From Bdellovibrionota bacterium (GTDB lineage: Bacteria; Bdellovibrionota; UBA1018; CAUJDS01), in the NCBI GenBank assembly GCA_963169695.1, contig CAUJDS010000047.1:1-51721 (forward strand): a stretch of 51,721 nucleotides of DNA, read 5' to 3'. The position numbers and the translations under genes were made by a program. The notes beneath the pieces were generated by a model that was given only the letters and a program-made list of their open reading frames with translations, was not told the DNA's origin and searched no databases. This document shows positions 51,592 through 51,721 of this stretch, piece by piece (position 1 is the first letter of the stretch; the number at the start of each line of letters is the position of its first letter).

Positions 51592-51721
51592 ATGTCAAAA
51601 GAGAAATTTAACCGAAGTAAGCCGCATGTAAACGTGGGAACGATAGGTCACGTTGACCATGGGAAGACGACATTGACGGCAGCGATCACGTCGGTGATGG
51701 CGAAGAAGGGATTAGCGCAAG
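51592..51721 (+). CDS. tuf: Elongation factor Tu, start of gene (runs off the window)
   Basis: The first 43 codons are visible: [20 protein letters not shown] then [20 protein letters not shown]. This contains the P-loop GHVDHGKT of the GTPase. AGGAGA lies eight bases upstream of the ATG. It is cotranscribed with the four upstream tRNAs in the widely conserved tRNA-tuf arrangement. Confidence 0.98.
   Translation, partial: MSKEKFNRSKPHVNVGTIGHVDHGKTTLTAAITSVMAKKGLAQ

Overview
The window looks like the chromosome of a Gram-negative bacterium of deltaproteobacterial or Bdellovibrionota (Bdellovibrio-like) affinity. This is an inference. It rests on the many lipoproteins and small outer-membrane proteins, a GYF_2-domain protein next to two PilZ proteins, an NtrY/NtrX pair beside proS, a short ProRS, and a tRNA-Thr/Tyr/Gly/X cluster leading into tuf. 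No rRNA, CRISPR array, plasmid gene or intact insertion sequence is visible. One transposase fragment is present.

Layout. Positions 0.3-5.3 kb hold an exported Fic-like protein, a small secreted protein, a two-component system divergent from a tiny Lys/Ala-rich exported protein, and a DedA protein. Positions 5.4-13.5 kb are a chemosensory operon: a single REC protein, a soluble PAS protein, CheA, CheW, an MCP and a CheR-REC-CheB fusion. It meets a convergent mini-gene that resembles only the histidine-bearing helical hairpin of a histidine kinase. Positions 13.9-17.7 kb are patchier: an unknown secreted protein, a transposase scrap, a bacterial PH protein, a GIY-YIG plus HTH protein, and repeats derived from the 3' end of a tRNA-Ser gene. 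Positions 17.7-28.8 kb carry a patatin-like protein, an HTH/coiled-coil protein behind a 27-bp palindrome, an outer-membrane protein, ligA, radA, glpK and a membrane coiled-coil protein.

Positions 28.8-32.3 kb hold a ureohydrolase, the GYF_2 membrane protein and two PilZ (c-di-GMP receptor type) proteins, followed by about 400 bases with no gene but strong RNA-like folding. Positions 32.7-37 kb hold two tiny coupled genes, two overlapping lipoprotein genes and a large exported AAA+ protein. That protein joins Clp-like ATPase features to an FtsH/M41-like tail with a broken zinc site. A 20-bp sequence occurs both upstream of the AAA+ gene and upstream of the lipoprotein pair. Positions 37-43.7 kb carry an Old Yellow Enzyme, a lipoprotein, a nucleoside hydrolase, tRNA-Arg, a secreted protein and rmuC. 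The end of the window has ntrX/ntrY-like genes divergent from proS-pyrF-rRNA methyltransferase, a small outer-membrane protein, four tRNAs and the start of tuf.

The observations most worth following are four. First, the exported Clp/FtsH-like AAA+ protein. Second, the tRNA before tuf, which sits in the thrT position with a tRNA-Thr-like body but carries a GTT (Asn) anticodon. Third, the chemosensory cluster with its CheR-REC-CheB fusion and DHp-only neighbour. Fourth, the 30-bp stem candidate RNA at 32.5 kb. All functional calls come from reading translated motifs; no database search was possible.
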